Source: Acheta domesticus
Taxonomy: Eukaryota > Arthropoda > Insecta > Orthoptera > Gryllidae
Direction of reading: 5' to 3'
NCBI GenBank assembly: GCA_031308135.1
Contig: JAHLJT010008756.1
Span: 107,400,415 to 107,464,414, forward strand
Length of the DNA: 64,000 nt
Shown piece after piece: positions 48,264 through 58,345 of the stretch; within the stretch, counting starts at the first letter, position 1; each line of letters starts with the position of its first letter. The notes under the pieces were generated by a model. It worked only from the letters and a program-made list of their open reading frames with translations. It did not search any database and was not told the origin of the DNA. The translations under genes were made by a program, and so were the position numbers.

Positions 48264-48840
48264 TTACAAACGTATTATCTCAACACATTTCCAACAATCA
48301 ATTGTTGCAATTTTCGAAAATACGGAGACTTTGTCGAAAATGGGTCTAGCACCAACAGTATTCACACATCCCATTATACCCGGTATCAGCGTTTCATTTC
48401 TTTGACATCTTGTGGAATCTTTCACCCTATTCTGCGTTAACAGCACTGAATGAGAATGTAGGAAATGAATCTTCAGGCTCATTGAACAGCTCGTATTTTT
48501 GAATTTCATAAACATGTCAATCATGGGCTTAAAATTAGTGTGCTTATAGTACTCAAGAAATTTCTGCACAATATCTCTGAATGCTGCCCCAGCCTCTTTA
48601 TCAACAATTCCATTTCTGTTTCAAATACTTCATCTTCAAAGAGTTTCCAAGGGTTTCCAGTTCCAAGAAAACACCTTCTTTTACTTTAGCTTCTGAGAGT
48701 CCCTGAAATTTGAAGCTCAAGTATTGAAATCACTCTCTTTTCGGCAAAGCCTTCACAAATGGTTTCATTAGCCCAAGCTTTATATGAAAAGGTGGAAAGA
48801 GGACATTTCTTTGATCAACCAAACTTTCTTGTTAAATGTT
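48264..48840 (-). pseudogene. pseudogene of unnamed repetitive protein family, copy 1
   Basis: Minus-strand broken frames read VLFPPFHIKLGLMKPFVKAL, then FKFQGLSEAKVKEGVFLG, and MSLKIHFLHSHS. A family with IKLGLMK.FVKA, LS.AK.KEG.F and MSLKIHFLHSHLDFFP motifs in this order recurs as uncharacterised or transposon-borne proteins in arthropod genomes; this is from general knowledge, and I do not know its biochemical role. The copy at 54290-54914 carries the same blocks plus the C-terminus. Frameshifts and loss of the C-terminal FHQD block mark this copy as dead. Confidence 0.65.
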
Positions 48841-49900
48841 TAATTTTATCCTAGACGGCTTCTCTTTTTTGCTCCAATGGTGAACCATATCTCTGCTATT
48901 CCATAAATACAAGGAGCAGGAGAAATTAGTGTAGCCTAATGACAATCGAGTTCAGATGTGATCGAAAAATGAACTGCGGTTCTACAATAACAATCTAATC
49001 TGTTTTAAGTAAGAATTCTCTGAAGTCGAAACAACCAAGGAGTACCAATGGCATGATATTAGCAGTGGAATAGCAACGTCATTCCCATACAAATATATAA
49101 CAGTATTTTTCTGCAAGGTTGTGTTAAACGTGTTTTCAGTTTTTGAGTTACAGCAAAGGCATACACTCTTTGAACTCCTTACTTGCGGTTTTTCCCACGG
49201 GAATTTCAATATCAATGTCCATTATTTGAAGAACTAGTTAAACATTCACAATGCTTCCCCGATTACACAACTACTTTTATCTACGTTGAAAGGTACAGCA
49301 ACAATATTGTAACGTGCTTAGGACAGGCCTGGTCCGATATTGTCGGAATTTCTACAAAGCGATTACACATGGCAACGGTTTCGATTTTGTTTCTAAACAC
49401 TTGTATAGACGTGTAAGACAAAACTATCAGTAAAAATTAAGAAAAGTAATAATTTTAATTATAATAAAAGTCCTAGGCCATGAAAAAGGAACTCCTTTCC
49501 TAATCAAATATATACAAAAACTGCGTTGAAGTCTACCCTTGACACCTCCCTCCATTGGTATGAGACTGCTAATTTTCATCTTTATTTTTACTTCAACAAT
49601 ACACAACCTTTGATTTCCCATTAACTTTTAATGATTATGTTTCTAGATCCTACCCCAATTTTGTAATTAATGTATGTCTGTGGACGATTGAATTGGCACA
49701 AAACAGATTTACAAACACTAATTGTTTAATTAGATTTCCTCTGCCAGCACTACAATTTGCCCTTCGAGCATCGTTTCGTAAACTCCCGGGTTCCCACTGA
49801 CACAATGGATACAATGGCTAAGGATACGAGGAAATTGTAGCAATTAAATGGTTCAGAGATTGATTAATCGAAATCACCGGACCGAGCGGAGGTAAACGAC
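48841..49900. other. unassigned AT-rich sequence
   Basis: No recognised gene or repeat. Short open frames at 49183-49416 and 48982-49215 have no identifiable motif. Confidence 0.5.
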
Positions 49901-50137
49901 TTTCAAAATCGAACGTCAATTGGTCGAAAGAAAAAAAAATGCCGCCCCGCTGCACGGCGAGTCGAGAGGTAAATTACGCTTTTGTTTTTCCAGCCGGCGG
50001 CCCTCCGGGTCAATTGATTCCGGAGTGATTCGTTCGGCTGTGCAGCATGCGGCGGCGGAGAGTTCCGCGCAGACGACATCCGGCATACGCACATCCCACG
50101 CCACGGCCGTCGCTCGCCGTGCGGTCACCGACTCTCC

Positions 50138-50923
50138 ACTGTTCTCGATGCCACTCGCAGGGGGGGGGATCTTGACTGCGTAGGTGGTTAAGTTCTCTGG
50201 CGGAGAGTTGTAGACGGCCATACGGACTCTTCGTTTCATGGCGGCACTCACGTCATCACGTCATAAAATTAACCTCAAGATGAAGGCAGAGAGTATTGAA
50301 TGGTAAGCTCCTGGTTGTTCGGTTTAACCCGCCAACCCACCAGACGGGTCCCTAGCGCGTCGACCTTAAAGCAGAATCGGGTGCAGGAGACCCCTCGGAG
50401 TGCTCTGAAATCCACATTTAAAATTTCTCTGGGAAATTACCTACTGTCAGGTTGCCTTGGTTTCGGTGAAACCCACGTCGGTAGCCTAAAGTGTTGGCAG
50501 TGGGGAGACGAGGAGGCCCCAAGACATCCGAGCTTCAGCTCGGGTGGTCCCGTGTTGGCTCTTGGATTCGTCGTGGCAGTGGCCCAATACTCTGGGCAAA
50601 GAGGAGGGTCTTGATGTCTCAGCGCATGTGAGTGGCGATTTGTCATACGACAATACTGACTCCGAAACTAGCCCGGATAGCTAGTAGCTCTGAGCTGGCA
50701 GGACGGCCCAGCACCCAGGCACTGTACGGGGAGGTTGCCGGGAGAGCAAACAGGGTACCGGCCGCACCCGGTTGCCAGCCTATCGGCAAACTTGTGCGTC
50801 GGCGGGCGGTGAGGATAGAGGCACGACGCCATAGAAGCCCACCCTGGAGACATATCCCCCGGGTAAAACAAGCATTAGTGTGGGGTTGTAGCCTGCGCTG
50901 GGAGTCTACTGTTCTCGATGCCA
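50138..50923. mobile_element. possible insertion flanked by a 16-bp direct repeat
   Basis: ACTGTTCTCGATGCCA is exact at 50138-50153 and 50908-50923. The 754 bp between is GC-richer than the flanks and has a (G)9 run near 50160. It resembles the GC-rich untranslated part of a retroelement, but no coding motif is readable. It could instead be a tandem duplication whose inner copy has diverged. Confidence 0.35.
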
Positions 50924-51059
50924 GTCCCAAAATACAGCTGAAAGAGCACAGTTAAGCTTTCAAATTGCTTGATGGATGAATTTTCAGGCGCACCAAGTTC
51001 TTTCAATAGAACCGTAATTGTACTGCGTGGTCTATTCCAGAAAGTATGATCCGCCGCCG

Positions 51060-51485
51060 CCCTATACGGCAGTTGCGGGATTTCCTCTCAGAGTATCTCC
51101 CCCGAGGTATATCGTCCAACGACTGGTCTTCAGACATGTGTGGTGCATGAATGTGTGTGTGTGAGTGTGTGTGTGTGTGTGTGTGGGTGTAAGAGAGAGA
51201 GGGGGGACAGAAATGGATGAATAATTGCATACGGTCCATGAGCAATTTGTGGAGATACTACTCCAGCATTCGCCTGGTATTGATCGGAGAAAATACGGAA
51301 AACTACTGATCATAGCAATTGTCCGTTGAATATGTCCTCTAGATATCGGCTATATTTTATTTAGCTATATAGCTAGTGTAAAAACCCGCCACCAACAAAT
51401 CTCCAGCATTTTAGAACCTCTCTGTCAGAATCGCTGCAATGGCAACGGTTATTGCTCTGAGCCATCTCATCCCGTCCATTAGATG
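51060..51485 (-). mobile_element. tRNA-derived SINE1, copy 11
   Basis: GAGTATCTCCC, TGGTCTTCAGACATGTGTGG, a (GT)n-expanded segment at 51152-51184, GACAGAAATGG, TCCAGCATTCGCCTGGTATT, GAAAACTACTGATCATAGCA and the head AACCCGCCACC..CTCTGTCAGAATCGCTGC and CTCTGAGCCATCTCATCC. Confidence 0.75.
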
Positions 51486-51788
51486 GACGGTCCATTTTCG
51501 GTATAGGAAGTTAGATCGTAAAATTTGGCTAGGCTCTCTTTGTGACACTATGCGTACCTGAAAACATTAATGCTCAACATTTTATCACATCAAATGCCTC
51601 TAACTTCTGTATGTTTCATAATTTCAAATTTAGCTTTATGTGGAATACCTACAACTGTCAACCCTACTGCTTTTCTTCTGCAACTGAAATATGTGTGTAG
51701 AACGATTTAGGTAAAATCACTAGAGACGAATGAAGTATATTTTTGTAAACATATAAAGCGCCGAAAATAATTCAAATTGACATGGAAA

Positions 51789-52308
51789 AGTGGCCCAGGG
51801 TATCAAATGATGCCACTGCAGTGCCTCTGACCGGGAGGCTCTAGGTTCGAATCCCCACGGTGGCAGGGTTTTCAACACTAGCTGCGAGTAAATAGCGAGG
51901 TCGAATTTAGTCGCTGTCTGGAGGAGAATTATAGCTGCCGGCTACTCTGATCAGTAGTTTTCCGTGGTTTCTCCGATAAAATACCTGGCGGATGACAGAG
52001 CAGCACCCTACAAAACGAGCCAGACAGCACGCGATCTTTCCCCCTTCTTCCTTGCTCTATTTTCACCCCTTACAAACATTTTCACTAGCATGCTCTCACT
52101 ATTACTCTTGTCGGGAGACTACTCGGGAGCCTAGAGTTTGTCCCGGCTGGATTGGTGCCCCGCTGGTGGGAGACACCTGTTCGGGAAAACCTCCTATCCG
52201 ACGGTAGGTTGGCGCTGTATCTCACAATCCAACTGCAAATACACTTAAACACACTAACCTTTCGCTAAGGCGAAAAAACAACCTAAATCACTAACAATCA
52301 ATCAACGA
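51789..52308 (+). mobile_element. tRNA-derived SINE1, copy 12 (reference copy, complete)
   Basis: Best-preserved copy. Box A TGGCCCAGGG at 51791-51800 and Box B GGTTCGAATCC at 51844-51854 form an RNA polymerase III-type internal promoter. The body runs CCCCACGGTGGCAGGGTTTT, TCTGGAGGAGAATTATAGC, TGATCAGTAGTTTTCCGTGG, GGAGACTACTCGGGAGCCTA and CGGTAGGTTGGCGCTG. The tail is (ATCA)n near 52288-52300. It is head-to-head with copy 11, 300 bp away. Confidence 0.85.
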
Positions 52309-52499
52309 ATTCAAATTGGACGTCTAACTTCAAGTAAAACAATTATAACTCCTCTTTGGCATAAATTAAAGAGAAGAGAGTGCATTTCAAAATTGGCGCT
52401 GATAAATATATTTTTCCTCAAAAACAGAGAACTTTAAATCACTAAATTTATTTATTTTTACCTTTAGTGGGATTTGTGGAGAGAAAAGTTCTTAGGAAT

Positions 52500-52555
52500 T
52501 TAGGGAAATTGAAAACTTATACGGAAAAGTCTGTGCCATTCTGTAGTATAACTAG
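52500..52555 (+). mobile_element. HX 3' end fragment
   Basis: TTATACGGAAAAGTCTGTGC then CATTCTGTAGTATAACTAG: the 3' subterminal inverted motif and CTAG end. The upstream body at 52310-52499 is not HX sequence. A 37-bp piece of inverted HX (CTTTTTCTTAATTTAGTAAC on) follows at 52556-52592. Confidence 0.7.
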
Positions 52556-52593
52556 CTTTTTCTTAATTTAGTAACTCGATTTATCCACTTTTT

Positions 52594-53525
52594 ACTTTCC
52601 CGTATACGTACGCATACACAGAGTAATATACGTAGTATACTGGAAAGTTATGTAATATTGCGCAAAAAACGGTTAATTTTCGGCAGAAAAAACTCATTGC
52701 CAGGCTCTGATAGCGAAAACATGGATAAAACCAGTTTCAAAATTAATAAAAAAATCCCCTAACACATGGTGTGGACAGAATCCATATTTTCTGGGTCCTT
52801 GATACCGGAAAAACCAATTGAAAGCGAAACGTCAGTCCGTCCATCTGTCCGTCTATCCGGTGTATGTGAACAACACTAGCGCCTAAACTATGCTTACGAC
52901 TTTTTCCAAGTTGAAGAAACCCCCGTCCATCTGGCTTGAGTCAAAGCTCTGAGATTTTGAAAAAACAACCATTAATTTTTGGGGGTACTTTACATAAAAA
53001 GCCCCGCGGACATTTTCAAAATTTTCTCAAAAGCAGCTCCAATATTTTTCTTTAAATTCCTTGTAAGAACAGAGTAAAGTACACTTATTTAGATGCCATT
53101 GGTCCGATTTTCACGATTAACTCTGAATTTTTTGAAAATTGCTAAAGTTTTAATTTTCTCGGCGTCTTCCTTCATTTCCTACATACGGAGACAGAGATTT
53201 TTCTCAAAACTTTCTGTGAAAATGAGCTTCAAATTTCGCATTTTTAGTAGCACTAAAACGCAATATTCTTTAAAACGGCACATAATTTTTAAAAGGTAAT
53301 TGCCATTTTGGACTAGGTTTTCGTGTTCTTTAATATTCTAAAATTAATATTTCCGTTCTACTAATAGGAAACCGAAAAATTAAGAAAATGACAAAAAAAC
53401 GTACTTTGGGCTGTGATAGATGGCAGCTGGCAAGAAAGATTATGTGACAATTCCGAATGGCTAGCGAAAACCCATGGAAATAGAAAACTAATACGAGAAA
53501 GACTGTGCAATTGTAGCACCACTAG
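52594..53525 (+). mobile_element. HX element, complete but shortened copy
   Basis: Both ends intact: ACTTTCCCGTATACGTACGC at the left, and ACGAGAAAGACTGTGCAATT, GTAGCAC and CACTAG at the right (53525). It is about 930 bp because internal tandem units are missing; the reading passes from the GGCGTCTTCC region straight to CTTTCTGTGAAAATGAGCTT. The 5' 60 bp form an imperfect palindrome (ACTTTCC...GGAAAGT, 52594-52650). Unit loss fits recombination between the roughly 307-bp repeats. Confidence 0.8.
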
Positions 53526-53915
53526 TTGCTTTCCCGTATATGTACGTATATACGGAGTAATGTATGTAGTGTAGGGAAAGTTATGTAATGCTGCGAAAAA
53601 TCGATTTCGAGATTTCAACGGAAATACACGTTTTTGGGGAAACGTTGAAATACACGTTTCAACGGAAATACACGTTTCCCTGATACCGAAAAAGTGGGTC
53701 TTTTCAAAATGTCCGTCCGTCGGTCCGTCTGTGAACAACAGTAGCGCGTAAACTATACGTGCGATTTCTTCCAAAAGGGATCTTCGTAGGTCGATCTGTG
53801 TCCACTCGAGGAACCTCGATTTTGAAAAACTTTCTTCACAATTTGACGGTACTTTACATGAAGCCCCCCGGACATTTTCAAAGAGATTTTTTCTCTAAAT
53901 AAAATTCGTTATTTC
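53526..53915 (+). mobile_element. HX element, 5' part, in head-to-tail tandem with the previous copy
   Basis: GCTTTCCCGTATATGTACG begins immediately after the CTAGTT of the preceding copy. It includes the CCGTCCGTCGGTCCGTCTG minisatellite and CATGAAGCCCCCCGGACATT, then ends near 53915. It contains a local triplication of GAAATACACGTTT-like sequence at 53620-53680. Confidence 0.7.
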
Positions 53916-54289
53916 GTAAGGTGAGAAAGTTAAAAGAATAGAGGCTGTTTATCGATGCCTCTAAAATTAGTGTAAAAGCAGTTCTATTAAACAGTTGTAA
54001 CACCACCGTATCATTACCAGTTGCTTTATTCTGTACACCTGAAGAAAAGTTACGAAAACCTCTGCAATTTTATAGAAAATAAAATACTCCCCTCCTTGAT
54101 GGATGCTATGTGATGACAAAAATAACACTCATGCTTCTTGGCCAGTGGTTTTTCTGAATTCCCATGTTTACTACGTGAAACGGATAGTAGGGCACAAGAT
54201 CAGCATTGGTCTAGAAAAAATGGCCTGCAAGAAAATCTTCAAAGCCAAGAGAAAGGAACATTCTATGGGAACATCTGGTAGATCAACAC

Positions 54290-54914
54290 AAGATTCTGCT
54301 GCCTCCATTGCACATAAAATTAGGCCATATGAAACGATTTGTGAAGGCTTTATCTAAAGATGGACAGTGTTTCAACTACCTTGTGAAACTTTTACGCAAT
54401 TGTCTGAAGCAAAATTATTAAAAGAAGGTATCTTCGTGAAGCCTGATACGAAAAGTGATGTTAGATCCCCAATTTCAACTACATATGACAGTATATGGAT
54501 TGCTTTTAAACACATTGTAAATTAGTTCCTAGGCAACAAAAAAGTCCCAGACTATCAATCAATTGTCGCCAATATGCTGGATGATTTCAAGAAATTGGGT
54601 TGGTTAATGAGTCTCAAGGTTCAATTTTTAATCATTTACAATTCTTTCCTGACAATTTAGGGGATGTAAGTAAAGAACAAGAAAAGCGTTTTCATCAAGA
54701 TCTGAAAGTGATGAAAAAACATTATAAGGGACGCTGGAACACTAACATGATGGGAGATTTTTGTTGGTCACTTCACCGAGAGAGTCAGCAAACGGCGCAG
54801 AGGAGGAAAAGCTATATCAAGAAAATAGACAAAGAAAATATTCGCCAATGGATACGTAAAGCCTTTGTAGAATGTAACGTTAAAAATATAAAGCCATCTT
54901 CTATGTTTAAATAA
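54290..54914 (+). pseudogene. pseudogene of unnamed repetitive protein family, copy 2
   Basis: Same family as 48264-48840. Broken plus-strand frames read IKLGHMKRFVKALSKDGQ, then LSEAKLLKEGIFVKPDTK, MSLKVQFLI, FFPDNLGDVSKEQ, KRFHQDLKVMKKHYKGRW and NTNMMGDFCWSLHRESQQ, ending SSMFK* at 54912-54914 beside an AATAAA motif (54911-54916). The last 104 codons are in one open frame from 54600. Function unknown; FHQD and DYCW-type blocks are family hallmarks. A 430-bp palindrome starts 47 bp downstream. Several frameshifts and a stop near 54522 make it non-functional. Confidence 0.65.
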
Positions 54915-54960
54915 AGTTTTGTTGGTATTTTAGAACTCGTTTACTTTTCATTTTAATTGC

Positions 54961-55390
54961 ATATACAGTTGGTAACATTATTGCTTGTATAGTCCATAAT
55001 TTGCTCGAATTAATTTGCTCGTTAATTTTAAGTGGAAAATTAATACCATTGAAAAAATTAATACAAGATAATTGAATAATTCCAGTTGAATAAAATGTAA
55101 CTTTGTACACCTAGACGAAACGGACTTGAATTTTTTCAGCTTTGAAAGTTCACTAGCACATTTAGTTGCTTGGAAACCTTCCTAGCGGCTAGTTCCCTGA
55201 TAGACTAAATGTGCCGATGAATTTCAAATTGAAGGCCATTTCGTCTAGGTGTACAAAGTTACATTTTATATACCTGGAATTATTCAATTATCGTGTAATA
55301 TATTTCCATTAGTATTAATATTTCACTTAAAATTAATGTTTTTCGAGCAACGTATGGACTGTACAAACAAGATTGTTACAAACTGTATAG
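54961..55390. repeat. large imperfect palindrome (foldback)
   Basis: Arm 54961-55166 is complementary to 55204-55390 with a loop of about 37 bp. Examples are GTAACTTTGTACACCTAGAC (55098 on) with GTCTAGGTGTACAAAGTTAC (to 55262), GATAATTGAATAATTCCAG with CTGGAATTATTCAATTATC, and GCACATTTAG with CTAAATGTGC. The arms are about 80 percent matching with small indels, so a folded transcript would be a long hairpin. Confidence 0.8.
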
Positions 55391-57847
55391 CATATTTTCC
55401 CATATCTTAATTAATCAAATTGTAACTAAACTGAGGATGATGGAAACAAAAAGAGATCAGATATGTCTTCAGCATCCAAAATACTATAAAAATCAGCCAT
55501 CAAGATTTAAAAAGTTTTTTGAAACCCTTTTTTGTTGGCCAGTGTAATTTGTAAGTACTTTCCAAAGTCAAAATATTACTGGGTGCTTGAACAATGTAAA
55601 CAAATGTATAATAAACACTAAAATAAATGCACAGAATAAATTCAGTCATGTTCAAAGGACATTTAAAGTACAGGTGATTTAAAGGCCGGAAATGGTTTTT
55701 ATTTTTTTAACTTCAGCCCAGTAGTAAAAAATCTGAAAAAAAGTCACAATGTTTTGTGTTAAGAGAAATTTTGAGATTGTTCAAGCGTTCTAAGAATGAG
55801 TTACAAATATATTTTGTTATTAAAATATTTTTTGTGTTTGAATTTGGGTCTGAAAAATATAGAAAAATATTTTTCTAGTGGTATAAATTGTTTTCTTATT
55901 TCTCATATTTTCTCAGTCATATAAAATAGTATTAAGTTGACGAAAAAAGTTGAAATTAAAAAAACACATTTTTGGCTGTATAGGAGTGTGGGTGGTGGGA
56001 CGGCGACTAAGAAACCATTCAAAAATATTATTTTTGTGTTAGAATTATAGTGTAACTTCTCATATGTCATGTAGTTGAGGGTAACTTTTTATGATCTGAT
56101 CGGAGGGAACGCTTTAAGGTAGGAGATGTAATTGACTGTTCCTCCTTTAAGAAAAAAAGTGCTATGGGTACCGGGGATAATAAAGGGAGAAGATATCAGT
56201 ACTAAACACAGGATCAGTCTTCAGAGCCTGATACGTCCCAGATGCAGTTTGGCTGTATGACAAACCAAGCCTTGTTGAGAGTAAAAACGTAGGGACAGAA
56301 TTCTCAGTTAATAGGAACTGGTCATTTTGGATGAATGAGCAGAAGGTAAACCAGTCACAGAAGCCGTACCTCAGCAAGCAGCAATCCAATTTTCAGCAGA
56401 GGCAACACTAGGGCCCCCAGGGATAGAAGCTGTTCTGGACACAACAGGGAGGAAGGGAAGACACGCATTTTCTGAGAGTATCGCACCTAACTGTGCGATT
56501 TGCGTCCCTATTTGACACAATCGCGGGAAAGTTGCTTTTAAATGGCACCGCGCGTGTGGGTGGGCCAGTGCGCGGGCAAGAGGTGTGTGCGAGCCACACC
56601 GGCGAGCCACACCGGCGGGCCTGGACACCACGTCACTAGCGGCATATTAGAGGCCGCGGGCGCCACAGCAAGGCACTCTGAACCGCTCGAAGCCTAAGCG
56701 GTGGTATTTTCTTCTCGTTCGACTGTGACTAGTACTTTGTTTTTGGAACACCTTACAGCATTTATTTACTGCATTTTGGACTTGACATATTCTTCAGTAT
56801 TTTGCCAGTTCGGTGAACTGGCAAATTTCATGGTACTGTTTGGTTGGTAATAAACTGTCGTTATATTACTGTGTTACTTCTTATTTTGAATACCTCATAA
56901 TGTACAAAAATTATTTTGTAAATCGTTTTCAAAATCGTCCAGTACTGGATGAGCATTCACATTTCATGTATCATAACATACATATAATTCAACTGCACAA
57001 TACAGAATCATAATAAAATTTACTTTTATACACAACAAATGTAATTATCCAATTAAAATAACATAAACGAGGATTACGCAATAACAAAAAGCTCACAAAA
57101 TTCAGAATTAAAATTCATTGTACATTAACTACACCGTTTACCACGACATGAAAATTAAAATATGAACAAAACAAAATATTTAGGTAAATATTGACCAAGC
57201 CTATTTACAGTAAAACGTAACATTCTTGAACAATCAGTGAATATTTCAATAAAAAATTATAAGATTTACTAAATAACAATCCTAAGACTTTCAATTACAA
57301 AACGAGATTGCAGAAAACCATCAAATCCTTTAACAAAATAAAACGATACAAAATTGTGCATTTTATTCACTTTCGAAAAATTTAAATGTACTACAATTTT
57401 AGTTCATGTTTGAGATTCATCTTCAAAATTGAGACAGAATGTAGTTGATAATACTTAATAGCAGACCATACGAGTATGTTCTGATTTTACGGCAAGTTCT
57501 CACAAAATTATTATATATGTAAATAGTGAGATAAAGATCTTTAAACACGACTATTCTTATTTTGACACCGATTGATGTTTTATTAAGTATTATTTCAAGC
57601 AATGATGGAGTAAATAAATCGCTTGAAAACGCAAATCATGGAAACATGTTACCACGGTCGATTTCATTTGAGATATTCTATTCTGTTCTCTACCGTCACA
57701 ATGACCCGCAACGTGAGAATATAGAATACAGCCAAGATGAAAATTGTTCTCAATAAAAATGAGCCAACTAACTGCAAACGAGTCAATATTTCCTAATGAC
57801 TGTCTCAGACAAAATAACCACTTACCTCAAAATAGTGATGCAAAGTT
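55391..57847. other. unassigned, AT-rich, with a GC-rich patch at 56560-56660
   Basis: No gene recognised. GCGAGCCACACCGGC is tandemly duplicated at 56588-56620. Confidence 0.45.
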
Positions 57848-58345
57848 GATGGTCGCATTCGGGGTTATTGTCATATTCGTCATAGTGGGGATTTATGGAT
57901 GGTCGCTTTTGGGTAGTGTTGCCTTGGCATACTGTTTTGGTTATGGTCTTAGGATTTATTGATGGTCGTCTTCGGGAAGAGTTAAATTGGCATATTCTTG
58001 TTGGTGGTAGTCATAGTTAGGATTTATGTATGGTCGCTTTCGGGAGAAATTGACTTGGCATAATGTTGGTGGTCGTAGTTGGGGTTAATTGATGGTTGCT
58101 TTCGGGAAGAGTTGGCTTGGCATTCTGTTTTGATAATGATCTTAGTTAGGATTCATTGATGGTTGCCTTTGGGAAGAGTTGACTTGGCATATTCTAGTAG
58201 GTGGTAGTCATAGTTAGGATTGATGTATGGTGTGGAGGAATTGACTTGACATAATGTTGGTGGTCGTAGTTGGTGTTAATTGATGGTCGCTTTCGGGAAG
58301 ATTTGGCTTGGCATATATTTGTAGGTGATGTTGCTAGTGTTTCGT
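57848..58345. repeat. 65-bp tandem repeat with three-monomer higher-order structure
   Basis: Monomers marked by GATGGTCGCTTTCGGGAAGA begin near 57898, 57961, 58027, 58091, 58158, 58223 and 58282, with a degenerate one at 57848. Every third monomer is most alike: one type ends TCTTAGTTAGG, one GTAGTCATAGTTAGG, one GGTCGTAGTTGGGG. The higher-order period is about 192 bp (57898 to 58091 to 58282). The local open frame at 57744-57962 is incidental. Confidence 0.85.

Noticed and set aside
51789..51865. tRNA gene
   Set aside because: Box A and Box B are present but the cloverleaf is not maintained and the sequence continues into a repeated SINE body.
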